DNA of 33,869 bases, from contig JAPMOS010000236.1 of assembly GCA_027972325.1 (NCBI GenBank), positions 10,001 through 43,869 on the forward strand. The letters are read 5' to 3'. This DNA is from Paratrimastix pyriformis (taxonomy: Eukaryota > Preaxostyla > Paratrimastigidae). Under the pieces are notes generated by a model. It saw only the letters and a list, made by a program, of their open reading frames with translations, was not told where the DNA came from and searched no databases. Below are positions 10,062 through 33,869 of the stretch, piece after piece. Position 1 is the stretch's first letter, and each line of letters starts with the position of its first letter. Position numbers and translations under genes: made by a program.

Positions 10062-10138
10062 GTGTAACGCGCGACGCGAAGGCGGGAGTAAAGTTTCTCT
10101 TCGCCTGCGTCCTAGCAAATACACAGCATGTCTCTCTG
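10062..10138 (+). repeat. Dispersed TGA-associated element, core copy
   Basis: 77-bp core (GTGTAACGCGCGACGCGAAG ... GCAAATACACAGCATG) embedded between two TGA tracts, with TGA starting directly at its end. It lacks the LLVRD part. Confidence 0.8.
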
Positions 10139-10223
10139 ATGATGTTGATGCTGATGCTGATGCTGATGCTGATGCTGATGCTGATGATGTTGATGCTGAT
10201 GATGCTGATGATGATGATGATGC

Positions 10224-10289
<66 letters not shown>

Positions 10290-10290
10290 G
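10138..10290. repeat. (TGA)n / (TGATGC)n tract
   Basis: Starts with TGATGC hexamers and ends in pure TGA directly against LLVRD element copy 2. Confidence 0.85.
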
Positions 10291-10623
10291 GCCTCCCCGC
10301 CTGAGATCCGGCTGGGCCTCCAGAAGTGCCTCTCCTCCCTCGCCACCCTGCTCGTGCGCGACGCCCTGGCCCTGATGACCATGCGGAACAGGGCGGCTGC
10401 CGACGAGCCGCACCCCTGACACAAGGCACCCCCCACTTCCCCCGCCGCCCCCCTATCACCCACCCACTGGGGCTCCGCTCGCCGCGGCTGCCCCGGCCGA
10501 GGAGGGCCCAACACGAGGTCATTAGGCCCAGGGCCCCCATCGGAACGTGTAACGCGCGACGCGAAGGCGGGAGTAAAGTTTCTCTTCGCCTGCGTCCTCG
10601 CAAATACACAGCATGTCTCTCTG
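10291..10623 (+). repeat. LLVRD element, copy 2 (most complete)
   Basis: Encodes PPEIRLGLQKCLSSLATLL, then VRDALALMTMRNRAAADEPH and P, with TGA at about 10417-10419. It continues through the same C-rich and CACGAGGTCATT segments to the core at 10547-10623. A TGA/GAC tract follows. Flanked on both sides by TGA repeats. It could instead be a real terminal exon of a plus-strand gene whose intron is the TGA tract (TGATGAG as acceptor), but no upstream exon is visible. Confidence 0.65.
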
Positions 10624-10733
10624 ATGACGACGACGACGACTGGATGATGATTGGATGATGATTGGATGATGATTGGATGATGATTGGATGATGATTGGAT
10701 GATGATTGGATGATGATTGGATGATGATTGGAT
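10624..10733. repeat. (GATTGGATGAT)n higher-order array
   Basis: Eight or nine copies of an 11-base unit built from TGATGA plus TTGGA, the same interruption motif seen inside the TCA tracts. Confidence 0.85.
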
Positions 10734-10846
10734 GGTGGTGGGTGGCGGGTGGCGGGTGGCGGGTGGTGGGTGGCGGGTGGTGGGTGGTGGGTGGTGGGTG
10801 GTGGTGGGTGGGTGGTGGTGGTGGTGGTGGTGGTGGTGGTGGTGGG
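10734..10846. repeat. G-rich (GGTGGC/GGTGGT)n array
   Basis: GGGTGGCGGGTGG units passing into (GGT)n. Strongly G-rich on the plus strand, with many closely spaced GGG runs that could form G-quadruplexes. Confidence 0.8.
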
Positions 10847-10896
10847 GATGATGATGATGATGATGATTGGATGACAAACTGCTTCTCGTGGCACAC

Positions 10897-12838
<1,942 letters not shown>

Positions 12839-12898
12839 CGTCGAGAACGCCGTCAGAGTTGCTGTTTCGTGGGAGGCAGTTGCGGGTATGACCCCTCC

Positions 12899-12921
12899 GT
12901 CAAATGACCCGTGTCAAATGA
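12899..12921 (-). promoter_or_regulatory. Direct repeat of TCATTTGAC upstream of CC-B
   Basis: Two TCATTTGAC copies, 5 bases apart, 61 bases upstream of the CC-B ATG. Counterparts lie at 3682-3701 and 21461-21482. Confidence 0.55.
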
Positions 12922-13468
12922 CACATTGGCAGTTTGTGCCTCGTATGACGAGGATGATCCCTGCTCGTTCTTTTGTTGGCGTTGTGGCCCGGCTTCGCAG
13001 TCTAGCGAAAACCGATCGATGTCGGGCTGGCTTGGGAAACGAACCCATCTGTGCGGAGTTGGAGCATATTCTTTGATTGGATTTGCTGCTGGTTGCAAAG
13101 ATGTTGCTCCGGCAGGAAGAAAGGCTCAGGCTCCATTTCAGATTTGAAAATTAACTGGCAGCAGCTATGACCACTTGGTGATACAAATTCTGCGCGCGTT
13201 CTCGGCTTCTGATCCGATTCTCCGGGCCAACACATTTATCATCAAAAACCGACCGATGTGCTGGGAAACTCCTATGTTCCAATGTGTCGGCAGAGACCTT
13301 GAGCATTCTGAGGAAATTGAAAGAAATGAATCATTTTTTTTTTTTAAAAAAAAAAAACAAAATGTGAGCCGTTTAATTGAGAGAAAGGCGTGCACCACCT
13401 CACCACATTAAGAATGTCCCCTGGACAGGTCGACTTTTCCCCGGACCAGGAGCGGTTTTGACCACCGG
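12922..13468. other. Intergenic region between CC-B 5' end and CC-C 3' end
   Basis: Holds the shared ATCGATCG motif (13002-13020) and a T/A homopolymer pair (13335-13358) in less GC-rich sequence. No open frame is supported by paralogy. Likely the CC-B promoter plus the CC-C 3'UTR. Confidence 0.45.
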
Positions 13469-21409
<7,941 letters not shown>

Positions 21410-21460
21410 CGAGTACGTCGAATCGGAGTGGCTGGGTCGACTCTTGCGGATATTCCCCTC

Positions 21461-21482
21461 GTCAAATGACCTTGTCAAATGA
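21461..21482 (-). promoter_or_regulatory. Direct repeat of TCATTTGAC upstream of CC-C
   Basis: Two copies 4 bases apart. The distance to the CTG codon at 21409 is 52 bases, exactly the distance from the CC-A repeat to its ATG. The flanking GACGAGGGGAATATCCGC also resembles the other two loci. Confidence 0.55.
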
Positions 21483-21878
21483 TTCAGACCCTCACGCCAG
21501 CCAAGCAAATGTTCCGATCTCAGCTGGGACCTACTCGTTTGGAATATGTAGAAACGGAGTCTTTGATCGATTCGTGGCAGTGCTTCAAGAATTCTCGTCG
21601 TCGTCGAACGGCCCCTAAGATGATGTCTCTGGACAAACAGAACAAGCATATTGGCTGACGAGCGAGGATTTCAGTCTCGTGTTCATGCAGCCTGTGAGGA
21701 TTTCAAACGTGGCCCTCTAGCAGTTATGACCTTGGGGGATAGAATTTCAGCGAGTTCTCGTTCCGGCGGATCCAGTGGTCGTGCGGGAGCAAACTAAGGA
21801 TTTTCAAAAAGAGGATTAATCAAGAAAGGTTGAACATTCATTTACCCAACTCACAACTCAAGCATCAATTCTCCAGCA
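21483..21878. other. Divergent intergenic region between CC-C and LRR-B
   Basis: About 400 bases of lower GC between the divergent 5' ends. An AGGTTGAACATTCATTT...CCCAACTCA stretch before LRR-B is shared with the LRR-C upstream region. Probably a bidirectional promoter. An ATG at 21649 (minus) is in frame with CC-C but has no paralog support. Confidence 0.4.
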
Positions 21879-24800
21879 CTGTCATCTCTTCAGGAACGTC
21901 AAAGGATCGCGGCGCAGCACTATCGGGAGCGTAAGAAGAGGAGGGCTCAAGCCGGGGAACCGAGTGAGGAAGAAGTCCTTCATAGCTGGCCGGAAACCGC
22001 GACATTGCCCAGTTCGACGTTGCCGTCGCAGGTCTTGATGCCGGCGGCAACAGGTCTGTTGTCGGGCGGGGAATGGCCAGCAATTTTTTCTGCGATATCC
22101 CGTTTTTTTGGCTTTTTCCTATCAGCATCCGTCTCCGTCACCCGGGAGGCCGCGCCCCAGGCCCCCACTGGCCCCCAACCACCTGCTTCCCAAGCGATGA
22201 CCAGTGACACACGACCACTGCCTGTGCCACTCCCCCAATTGCCACCTCCGACAGCATCTGTCCTTGCGCCGGCACCCGCACCAGCGCCGGCCCGAGTACT
22301 CGCTTCCACAACTGGAGATGCAGCCGCCGCCGCCGCCGAGGAAGAGGCTGTCTGTCGGGGGGGTGCTGGGTTGCCACCCATCATGAATTCGGCTGCTTTG
22401 CGGGTGCGTGTTTGGGGCTCCCTCTTCTAAGATCTGCCCTCGATTCACCCTCTCGCTTCTTTTGTCGCGGCCCCATCGCTGGCGCAGCTATTTGCGCTGC
22501 GCGATCCTGAGGGGGCCGCCGTCCTGGCCCTGGCCCGCCAGAGCACGGCCTTTGGGTCCGAGGTCTGGCTTGCTCTGCGCACCCCCCCAAAATGATGTCC
22601 TGTTTCATCATCCGCACGCATCTTGCCCATTCGCAGCTCGACTTCCGCTCGAAGGGTCTGACCGATGTGACCATTGCGAAGCTGGCTGAGTGGCTGCGGA
22701 CCAACAAATCCGTCACCAGGGTCCGTGCCCATCCCGCACTTCTCCCCCCTCCACCCCCCCCCCCCCCCACACACACACACACACACACCACACAACACCA
22801 CACACCACACACTCGTGCTGTCTCTTCGACCTCTCTGTTTTTCGTTTTCCCGTTACTCCTTTCCTTCTTTACTCGACACACACCACACACCACACACCAC
22901 ACACACACCACACGCTTCTCCCATTGTTTTTCCAGGCACTTCTTTCTCCCTGTTTGGCACACACACGCACACACCACCCACACGCACCAAACACAAACCC
23001 TCTTCGCCCATCTGTGTCGTTCGTGTTTCTCTTTTCGACGCAGCTCAAACTCGGTTTCAACGGGATTGGCGACGAGGATGCCCGCGTCCTTGCTGCTGCC
23101 CTACTCGAGAACAGCATCCTTGAAGTGGTCTGCTTGGGGCCCGATTTCCATCATCCCTGTTTTGCTTCCATCTCCCTTCCGCCACCACCGCAGCTCGGCC
23201 TCGCCCGGAACTTGATTCGCCACGAGGGTGCGGGCGCCCTCGCAAATGCCCTGCTCCAGAACCAAAAACTCAGAAAGGTTCGCCCTGCTCTTGCATGAGA
23301 TTCAACTACGCGTTCTTGGGCCTCTCATCCGCCCCAATTTCCCCGCGACTGGATCGACATCACCACATGTCAGATTGTCCCACTTGGGTCGTTGACGAGC
23401 GCGCAGAGAGAGAACATGCTGTGTATTTGCGAGGGCGCAGGCGACAAGTTCAAGAAGAAAGAAAGCGCAGACAGCATAGACAAAGAAGAGGAAGAACACT
23501 GCAAGAGAGAACATGCTGTGTATTTGCGAGAAATACACAGTGCTTGCCATGATGTGTACCAGGCCAACAGACGCAAGCAAGCAAGGACGGGAGAGCACCC
23601 CGCACAGCAGCAGTGTGTCTTTGTCTGTGTCTGCGGGGAGCCAGCATGCATTCTATTTCGCCCAAGGGGGGTCCCCGACACAGGCAAGACAAAGGGGCAA
23701 TAGGACAGACACAGACGCAGATATTCAGAGACATCCCCTCCTCACCTCCGCTCATACGACCTTCGTTCCTCTCCGCCCCTCTGCGATGCCGCGTTCAGCT
23801 CAACCTCCGCCAGAACCACGTTGGGCCTGACGGGGCCAAGGCCCTCGCCAATGTACTGCCCCAGAACCATGCCCTCTTAATTGTCTGTCCATGCGCAATG
23901 GCAGGAATGGGTGGCTCCCCAGACCACGCCCTCAGCCACTGAATGCCTCACCTCGGGGACACTCCACTACTTCATCACCCGCCAAAACCTGCGCTCTCGC
24001 AAGACCCACTTCATCTTCTCTCTTGCGCCACGTCCCCTCAGCTCTCCCCCTGTCAGCATCCAATACACCACGCAACGAGGAGATATTGTTACTCATGCCG
24101 CCATGCAACTGTCTGATTTCTTGGGGATGCCCTCCTACCTCTCGGCGGCGGAGCGCAGCTCCTCCTCGAAGGAAACAACATTGGCGATCAAGGGGCGTGT
24201 GACCTCGCGACGATCGCCCTGTCCCAGAACCCACCCCTCAAAAAGGTCCGCAAAGATTCGTCTCATTCAATGTCCCCTCCCTCCCTCCCTCCCTCCCCTC
24301 CCTCCCTCCCCCCTCCCTCCCTCCCTTCCCTCCATCCCTCCCTTCCCTCCATCCCCTCCCATCCCTCCCCTCCCTCCATCCATCCATCCCTCCCTCCCTC
24401 CCTCCCTCCCTCCCTCCCTCCCTCCCTCCCTCCCTCCCTCCCTCCCTCCTCCCTCCCTCCCTCCCTCCCTCCTCCCTCCCTCCCTCCATCCCTCCCTCCA
24501 TCCCTCCCTCCATCCCTCCATCCATCCCTCCATCCATCCCTCCATCCATCCCTCCATCCATCCCTCCCCTCCCTCCCTCCCTCCTCCCAATCGGTCCTCT
24601 CGACAGCATCGGTCAACCTCACTCTTGGTAATTGTTCTTCATCTTCTGCACTTGCCCCCCTTTCGCGATCGCAGCTCGTCCTCGACGGAAACCAAATTGG
24701 CGATGAGGGTTCGCGGGCCCTCGCCCACGCCCTGTCCCAGAACCGCATCCTCAAACAGGTCTGCACCCCTGAAAAAGTCTTCCATCCTCCCCCATCGGCC

Positions 24801-26128
24801 GTTTTCTCTCTTTCCAGCTCCGCCTTGCCGGGAACCGGATTGGTCCCGAGGGGGCGCGTGCCTTTGCGGCGGCTCTGCCCCAGAACAGGTCCCTCAAAGT
24901 GGTCAGTGTCTTCGCCATCTGCAAAAGCACCTCACTCGCCCTTCGCCTTCTGTCCCAACACAGCTCGATCTCTGCGCGAACCAGATTGGCGACCTGGGGG
25001 CGTCTGCGCTCGCGGGCGCCCTGCGGAGGAGCAGCATTAAGATGGTCTGCCCTTCCACCTGCTCATCGACCTCTGTCTTATCCCCTTACAGCTCGATCTG
25101 TCTGCGAACGAGATTGGCGACAAGGGCGCGGGTGACTTCGCGGCCGTCCTGTCCCAGAATTACAGCCTCCAATCTGTCTGGGCCTCCATAACCCCAACGA
25201 CCCAGATTGCATATTCAACGTTTCTTTCTTGCACCCACCACAGCTTGATCTCCGTGAGAACCCGATGATCGGTGACGAGGCCGCATCCGCCCTCGATGCT
25301 GCCCCTCGGAACAGCTCCCTCGAAGAGGTTGCTACCCTCCCCCCACACACACACACACACACACTACACCACCCCACCACCCACCACCCACCACCACCAC
25401 CACCACCCACCACCCTCCCACTCCATCTCCCCACCCTCCCATCAGTGTGGATCTGCTCCGCCCTGCTCTTCTGTTTGTCTTCGCCACCCAACCACCTCAT
25501 GCATACCACCCCACCCCCCCCCCCCCCCCCCCGCCCGCCTAGCTCCTCGTCTCGGGTCCGCGAGGACCCCGGCGCCCTAAGGGAGGCCGTGCTCACCAGT
25601 GCAGCGGTCTGTTCGCGCTCGCCTGTGGCAGAAACCGAAGGAGTGTCTCATTGTCTGAATCCTGCGGAATTCTCCATTGACTGTGCATCCCGCATTCCCC
25701 ACAGATCCGATCGCGTTTCCACAACTCGAGCCATCGGACCCACTCGGTGGTCTTCCCGTCGTGCCGGGCGCCGTCCCCATGCTGCAGGGCGGCGCAGAAA
25801 GTCAGCCTGTGTTCAATGGTGACGCTGCCCACGCATGCACAAACACACCTCCCCCACCGGTGTGACCACAGAGGAAGCATCGCCCACATGTTCGATTTTT
25901 CCCCTTTCTTTGGCCTGGTTTACTGGTCTCTGCTCTGGTTGCCCCTGATGTGACGCAGGTCCGATTCCTGGCCTCGGCAATGGCCCAGAGACCCCCGTCA
26001 TCATCCCCGCAGCGGCCCCGCCTCCGAGTCCTTGGATCGCCCGGCCCGCTCCCGAGAACGCCGCCGAAGGATTCGAACCCGATCGGCAAGACGAAGCCGA
26101 GACGCCCGATTTGGACCATGGGACCTGA
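21879..26128 (+). CDS. LRR gene B: basic bZIP-like N-terminus, exon-modular LRRs, Pro-rich/acidic tail
   Basis: Exon 1 (to 22053) encodes [20 protein letters not shown], the basic motif. Exon 2 starts at 22126 (Pro/Ala-rich; its end is ambiguous, 22349 or a little later). Exon 22432-22562 encodes [11 protein letters not shown]...[18 protein letters not shown]. The LRR cap 22637-22720 has [16 protein letters not shown] exons follow: 23044-23127, 23194-23277, 23799-23882, 24159-24246, 24675-24758, 24818-24901, 24964-25044, 25092-25175 and 25244-25327, all 28-residue RNI-type. Then 25543-25606 and 25705-25859 ([19 protein letters not shown]), and a last exon near 25991-26128 with acidic sequence ending [11 protein letters not shown] and TGA. 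No ATG lies at the expected start; the aligned codon is CTG. Exon 24159-24246 has one A too many in a homopolymer, which is either an error or a frame break. Function unknown; a DNA- or RNA-binding LRR scaffold is possible. Confidence 0.75.
22769..22800. repeat. Poly-C and (CA)n in LRR-B intron
   Basis: C homopolymer followed by CACACA; further CACACACCAC stretches continue to about 22990. Intronic, between the LRR cap exon and the first LRR exon. Confidence 0.8.
23399..23540 (-). repeat. Two inverted copies of the dispersed element in an LRR-B intron
   Basis: Minus-oriented cores at about 23401-23455 and 23504-23536 (both contain CATGCTGTGTATTTGCGAG) lie 100 bp apart in the 521-bp intron 23278-23798. 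The first matches copy 52-140 more closely than the 10-kb copies do. No TGA tract adjoins them here. Confidence 0.75.
24269..24592. repeat. (CCCT)n/(CCATCCCT)n polypyrimidine tract in LRR-B intron
   Basis: Over 300 bp of nearly pure pyrimidine with A only in CCAT units. A homopurine-homopyrimidine stretch with triplex or G-quadruplex potential on the minus strand. Confidence 0.9.
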
Positions 26129-26197
26129 TGACGGATTTTTTCGGGATGTGTGCAAAAAACAGTCGGAACCGTCTTTTTGTTCGCGTCATCCGTGCGT

Positions 26198-26252
<55 letters not shown>

Positions 26253-26397
26253 AGTACTGAGGGGAGGCGGGTGACGCCCCACGTCTGGCCTCAACACAGC
26301 GTCACAAAATATAACAACAATCCTCGATCCCATCGCCAAGACGTGTTGTCGCTTGGAGAATCTCCGAGGTATTACGCGAGGGCGCAGGGCGCCTATG
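26129..26397. other. Intergenic region between convergent LRR-B and LRR-C, with (GCC)n
   Basis: Holds (GCC)n at about 26197-26251. Translation of the array gives Pro, Ala or Arg runs. No gene supported. Confidence 0.5.
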
Positions 26398-30526
<4,129 letters not shown>

Positions 30527-31289
30527 GATGATGCTGAAGAGAAATGGATGAGTTGGGTGGGAGAATGGGAGTTCAACCTTTTTTTTGAGAGACTCGAAAC
30601 TTAGGTGTATTCTTCACAGAAAGAAAGAAAGAGATTGGCCGGACTGGGTCAAGAATGCCTGAACGGTTCAAATCGTCTTGCCGCCCCGGTGACTACTCAA
30701 TCCTCATTTGACAGTGATTTGGCAGTCCCAGCAACATTTTGCAGCAGCATTTCAGGAACTGCCCATCGTACGGTTTCTCACGATGCCAAAATATTGGTTC
30801 AATGAGCAGGGTCAGGCAAGAACGAGATCGTCGATGGATTCTGGCTCTCCCGCCGATTTCGGCGAACGGGTGCTGGCGGGGGGCGACCATGGACCCAACG
30901 ACCAAGTGTTGTGGTGGGTAGTGTCTGTCTTTGGGCCTGTTTGAGTGGCGGACGCGATGCTGCCGGACATCGATCAGTGCACAACATGTCTGTGGCTCAA
31001 CCAGCAGCAGGAGAGGCCTTTGCGGGGGCGCAAAAGAGGGTAAGCGCTACGGGGATCATCGACCGGCGGCCCTCCTGTGTTGTTGGCCTGTTTGGGAGGT
31101 GACGATGCGATTCAGGACCCCCGTGCACCTGCCCGGAATTTCGGTTGCTGGGTTGGGTTGGATTTGATGGGTTGGATTTGATGGGTTGGGGTGGTGGTGG
31201 TGGTGGTGGTGGTGGTGGTGGTGGTGGTGGTGGTGGTGGTGGTGGTGGTGGTGGTGGTGGTGGTGGTGGTGGTTGGGGGGGGGGGCCTC
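30527..31289. other. Divergent intergenic region upstream of LRR-C, with (GGT)n
   Basis: Lower-GC sequence to about 30830, then GC-rich DNA. A short plus-strand frame at 30957-31043 (MLPDIDQCTTCLWLNQQQ) ends at a canonical-looking GTAAGC, but it has no paralog and its donor does not fit the local consensus. A (GGT)n array occupies about 31190-31272. I see no supported gene. Confidence 0.4.
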
Positions 31290-31375
31290 GGGCAGCTTTG
31301 GACAGCAGGGCCAGTGCATCGCGCACGAGCAATTTGGCATGAGAGAAGAGGCAGTGTTGGCCCGGGGACGATGAT
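31290..31375 (-). pseudogene. Diverged fragment of the LLVRD coding segment
   Basis: Minus-strand AKLLVRDALALLSKAARG aligns with SLATLLVRDALALMTM of the dispersed element, including the upstream CTGCCTCTTCTCTC. There is no AG acceptor in the 70 bases upstream and no stop like that of the element. It ends in a (CCA)n run. Confidence 0.55.
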
Positions 31376-31518
31376 GAGGCAATTGCCGAAGAAAAACGAT
31401 GGGGGGGGGGGGGAAGGGGGGGGGGGAGGAAGAGGAGAACGAGACGAAAGGGAGAGAAGAGGATTCATTTCAAGAAAAGGGACAAAAAGAGAAAGGTTTT
31501 ACCCCCCTCACCACCGTT

Positions 31519-31712
31519 TTAGCCCATCTTGGCGTTGGGGTCGCTCTCCATCTTGTGCTGGTCGAGAGCCACGTTGAAGCAAGACCCGTGCTCTTGTGGT
31601 GGGCGGTGGCGTCCTGGGCCCAGGTCTCCTCGAGCGCCACCCCAGCGCCGCGGGCCAGCGTGGCGGCAATGCGTTTTGGAGGCCCAGGGGGCTCTGGCGC
31701 GGGCTTCCTGAA
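31519..31712 (-). CDS. Possible terminal exon of an unrecognised gene, or gene fragment
   Basis: The minus strand has a TTCAG acceptor at 31712, and one frame ends in EHGSCFNVALDQHKMESDPN and AKMG then TAA (31519). The last 25 residues look protein-like. The upstream half is more convincing in another frame (LARGAGVALEETWAQD), so a frame break or decayed gene is likely. I do not recognise the family. Confidence 0.3.
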
Positions 31713-31724
31713 CCCGGCTGTCGA

Positions 31725-31771
31725 CGGGCCTGTGTATTTGCAAGCACACAGGCGAAGAGAGAGATTCCCCA
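31725..31771 (-). repeat. Diverged dispersed-element core
   Basis: Minus-strand CTTCGCCTGTGTGCTTGCAA followed by ATACACAG matches the CGCCTGCGTCCTAGCAAATACACAG core. It sits just upstream of the possible exon 31519-31712. Confidence 0.5.
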
Positions 31772-32137
31772 ACACACAGTCTCGGGATAATGCCCACAGG
31801 GGCTCCGTACATGCCTGACTGCCTGAGATTCTTTGAGCCCGAATTCACGTCAGCGGGCCAGTCAGAAATAAAAGGAAGGCACACGTGATGGTCACGAACT
31901 CTCTTTCTTCGCTGGCCGCTTGATCATCTTGCGTGTGAGTCTGCCTCGTCAGTCCCCTCAGCTTATAATGGACGCTAATTCTGCCTTGTTCAAAATTTAA
32001 TTGATGCATATCGGTGCTGTAGATCGACGAGCGTGAGCTCGCGTCAATTGACAGGATGACGAAGGGCACGATAAAGGCCAGGGGTGTATAAACGTCAAGA
32101 CGGCAATCCCGCGGTTGCCACTCTTTTCATATCAACA
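31772..32137. other. Upstream region of LRR-D
   Basis: Lower-GC DNA with a TATA-like GTATAAA at 32085-32091, about 45 bases before the LRR-D coding region. No gene seen. Confidence 0.4.

Positions 32138-33869
<1,732 letters not shown>

Noticed and set aside
9771-10290. Possible CRISPR-like or centromeric satellite array
   Set aside because: Repeats are trinucleotide slippage arrays without unique spacers of fixed size, in a eukaryotic gene-dense setting.
9288-10894. Minus-strand frames of 260-530 residues spanning 9.3-10.9 kb
   Set aside because: Composed of TGA tracts and the reverse complement of the LLVRD elements; no splice or paralog support.
30957-31043. Short plus-strand peptide with a Cys-x-x-Cys and a GTAAGC donor
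   Set aside because: Too short, no paralog, and the donor form is unlike almost all others here; could not be supported as an exon.

Overview
This is a GC-rich nuclear genome window from a eukaryote, most likely a free-living protist. It is dense in introns and crowded with simple repeats; every recognisable gene is split and no bacterial-type operon is present. I cannot name the species from sequence alone. Almost every intron donor I can place reads GT, then pyrimidine, pyrimidine, G (GTCTGY or GTCCGY) instead of GTRAGT. Many introns are swollen by (TCA)n/(TGA)n tracts.

Layout. 1-1318: 3' part of a type I membrane protein gene with an IPT/TIG domain (+). 1870-3630: first copy of a coiled-coil gene (CC-A, -). 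4123-6061: complete SLC38A9-like amino acid transporter (+). 6588-9272: LRR gene A with a C-terminal F5/8-C-like domain (-). 9448-10850: tandem dispersed repeats and TGA tracts. 10897-12838: coiled-coil gene B (-). 13469-21409: large coiled-coil gene C, about 1,400 residues (-). 21879-26128: LRR gene B (+). 26398-30526: LRR gene C (-). 30527-32137: repeat-rich intergenic DNA with gene fragments. 32138 to the window end: 5' half of LRR gene D (+).

Two gene families dominate. The first is a trio of paralogous coiled-coil genes on one strand. Each has a direct repeat of TCATTTGAC about 50-60 bases upstream of the start position. The second is a set of four LRR genes in which each 28-residue RNI-type repeat is a separate 84-nt (or 81-nt) phase-0 exon. 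Three of them begin with a bZIP-like basic motif (A..RYR.RKK) and a Pro-rich exon joined by an intron of conserved position and phase. They then differ at the C-terminus: an F5/8-C-like domain in A, acidic tails in B and C. A basic, bZIP-like N-terminus followed by an exon-modular LRR array and an acidic or lectin-like tail is an architecture I do not recognise, and is the best candidate here for something undescribed.

A dispersed element of about 80 to 330 bp sits beside the TGA/TCA tracts again and again, in introns and between genes. Exon coordinates below come from reading frame, splice phase and comparison between paralogs. Start codons of CC-C, LRR-B and LRR-D remain unresolved.
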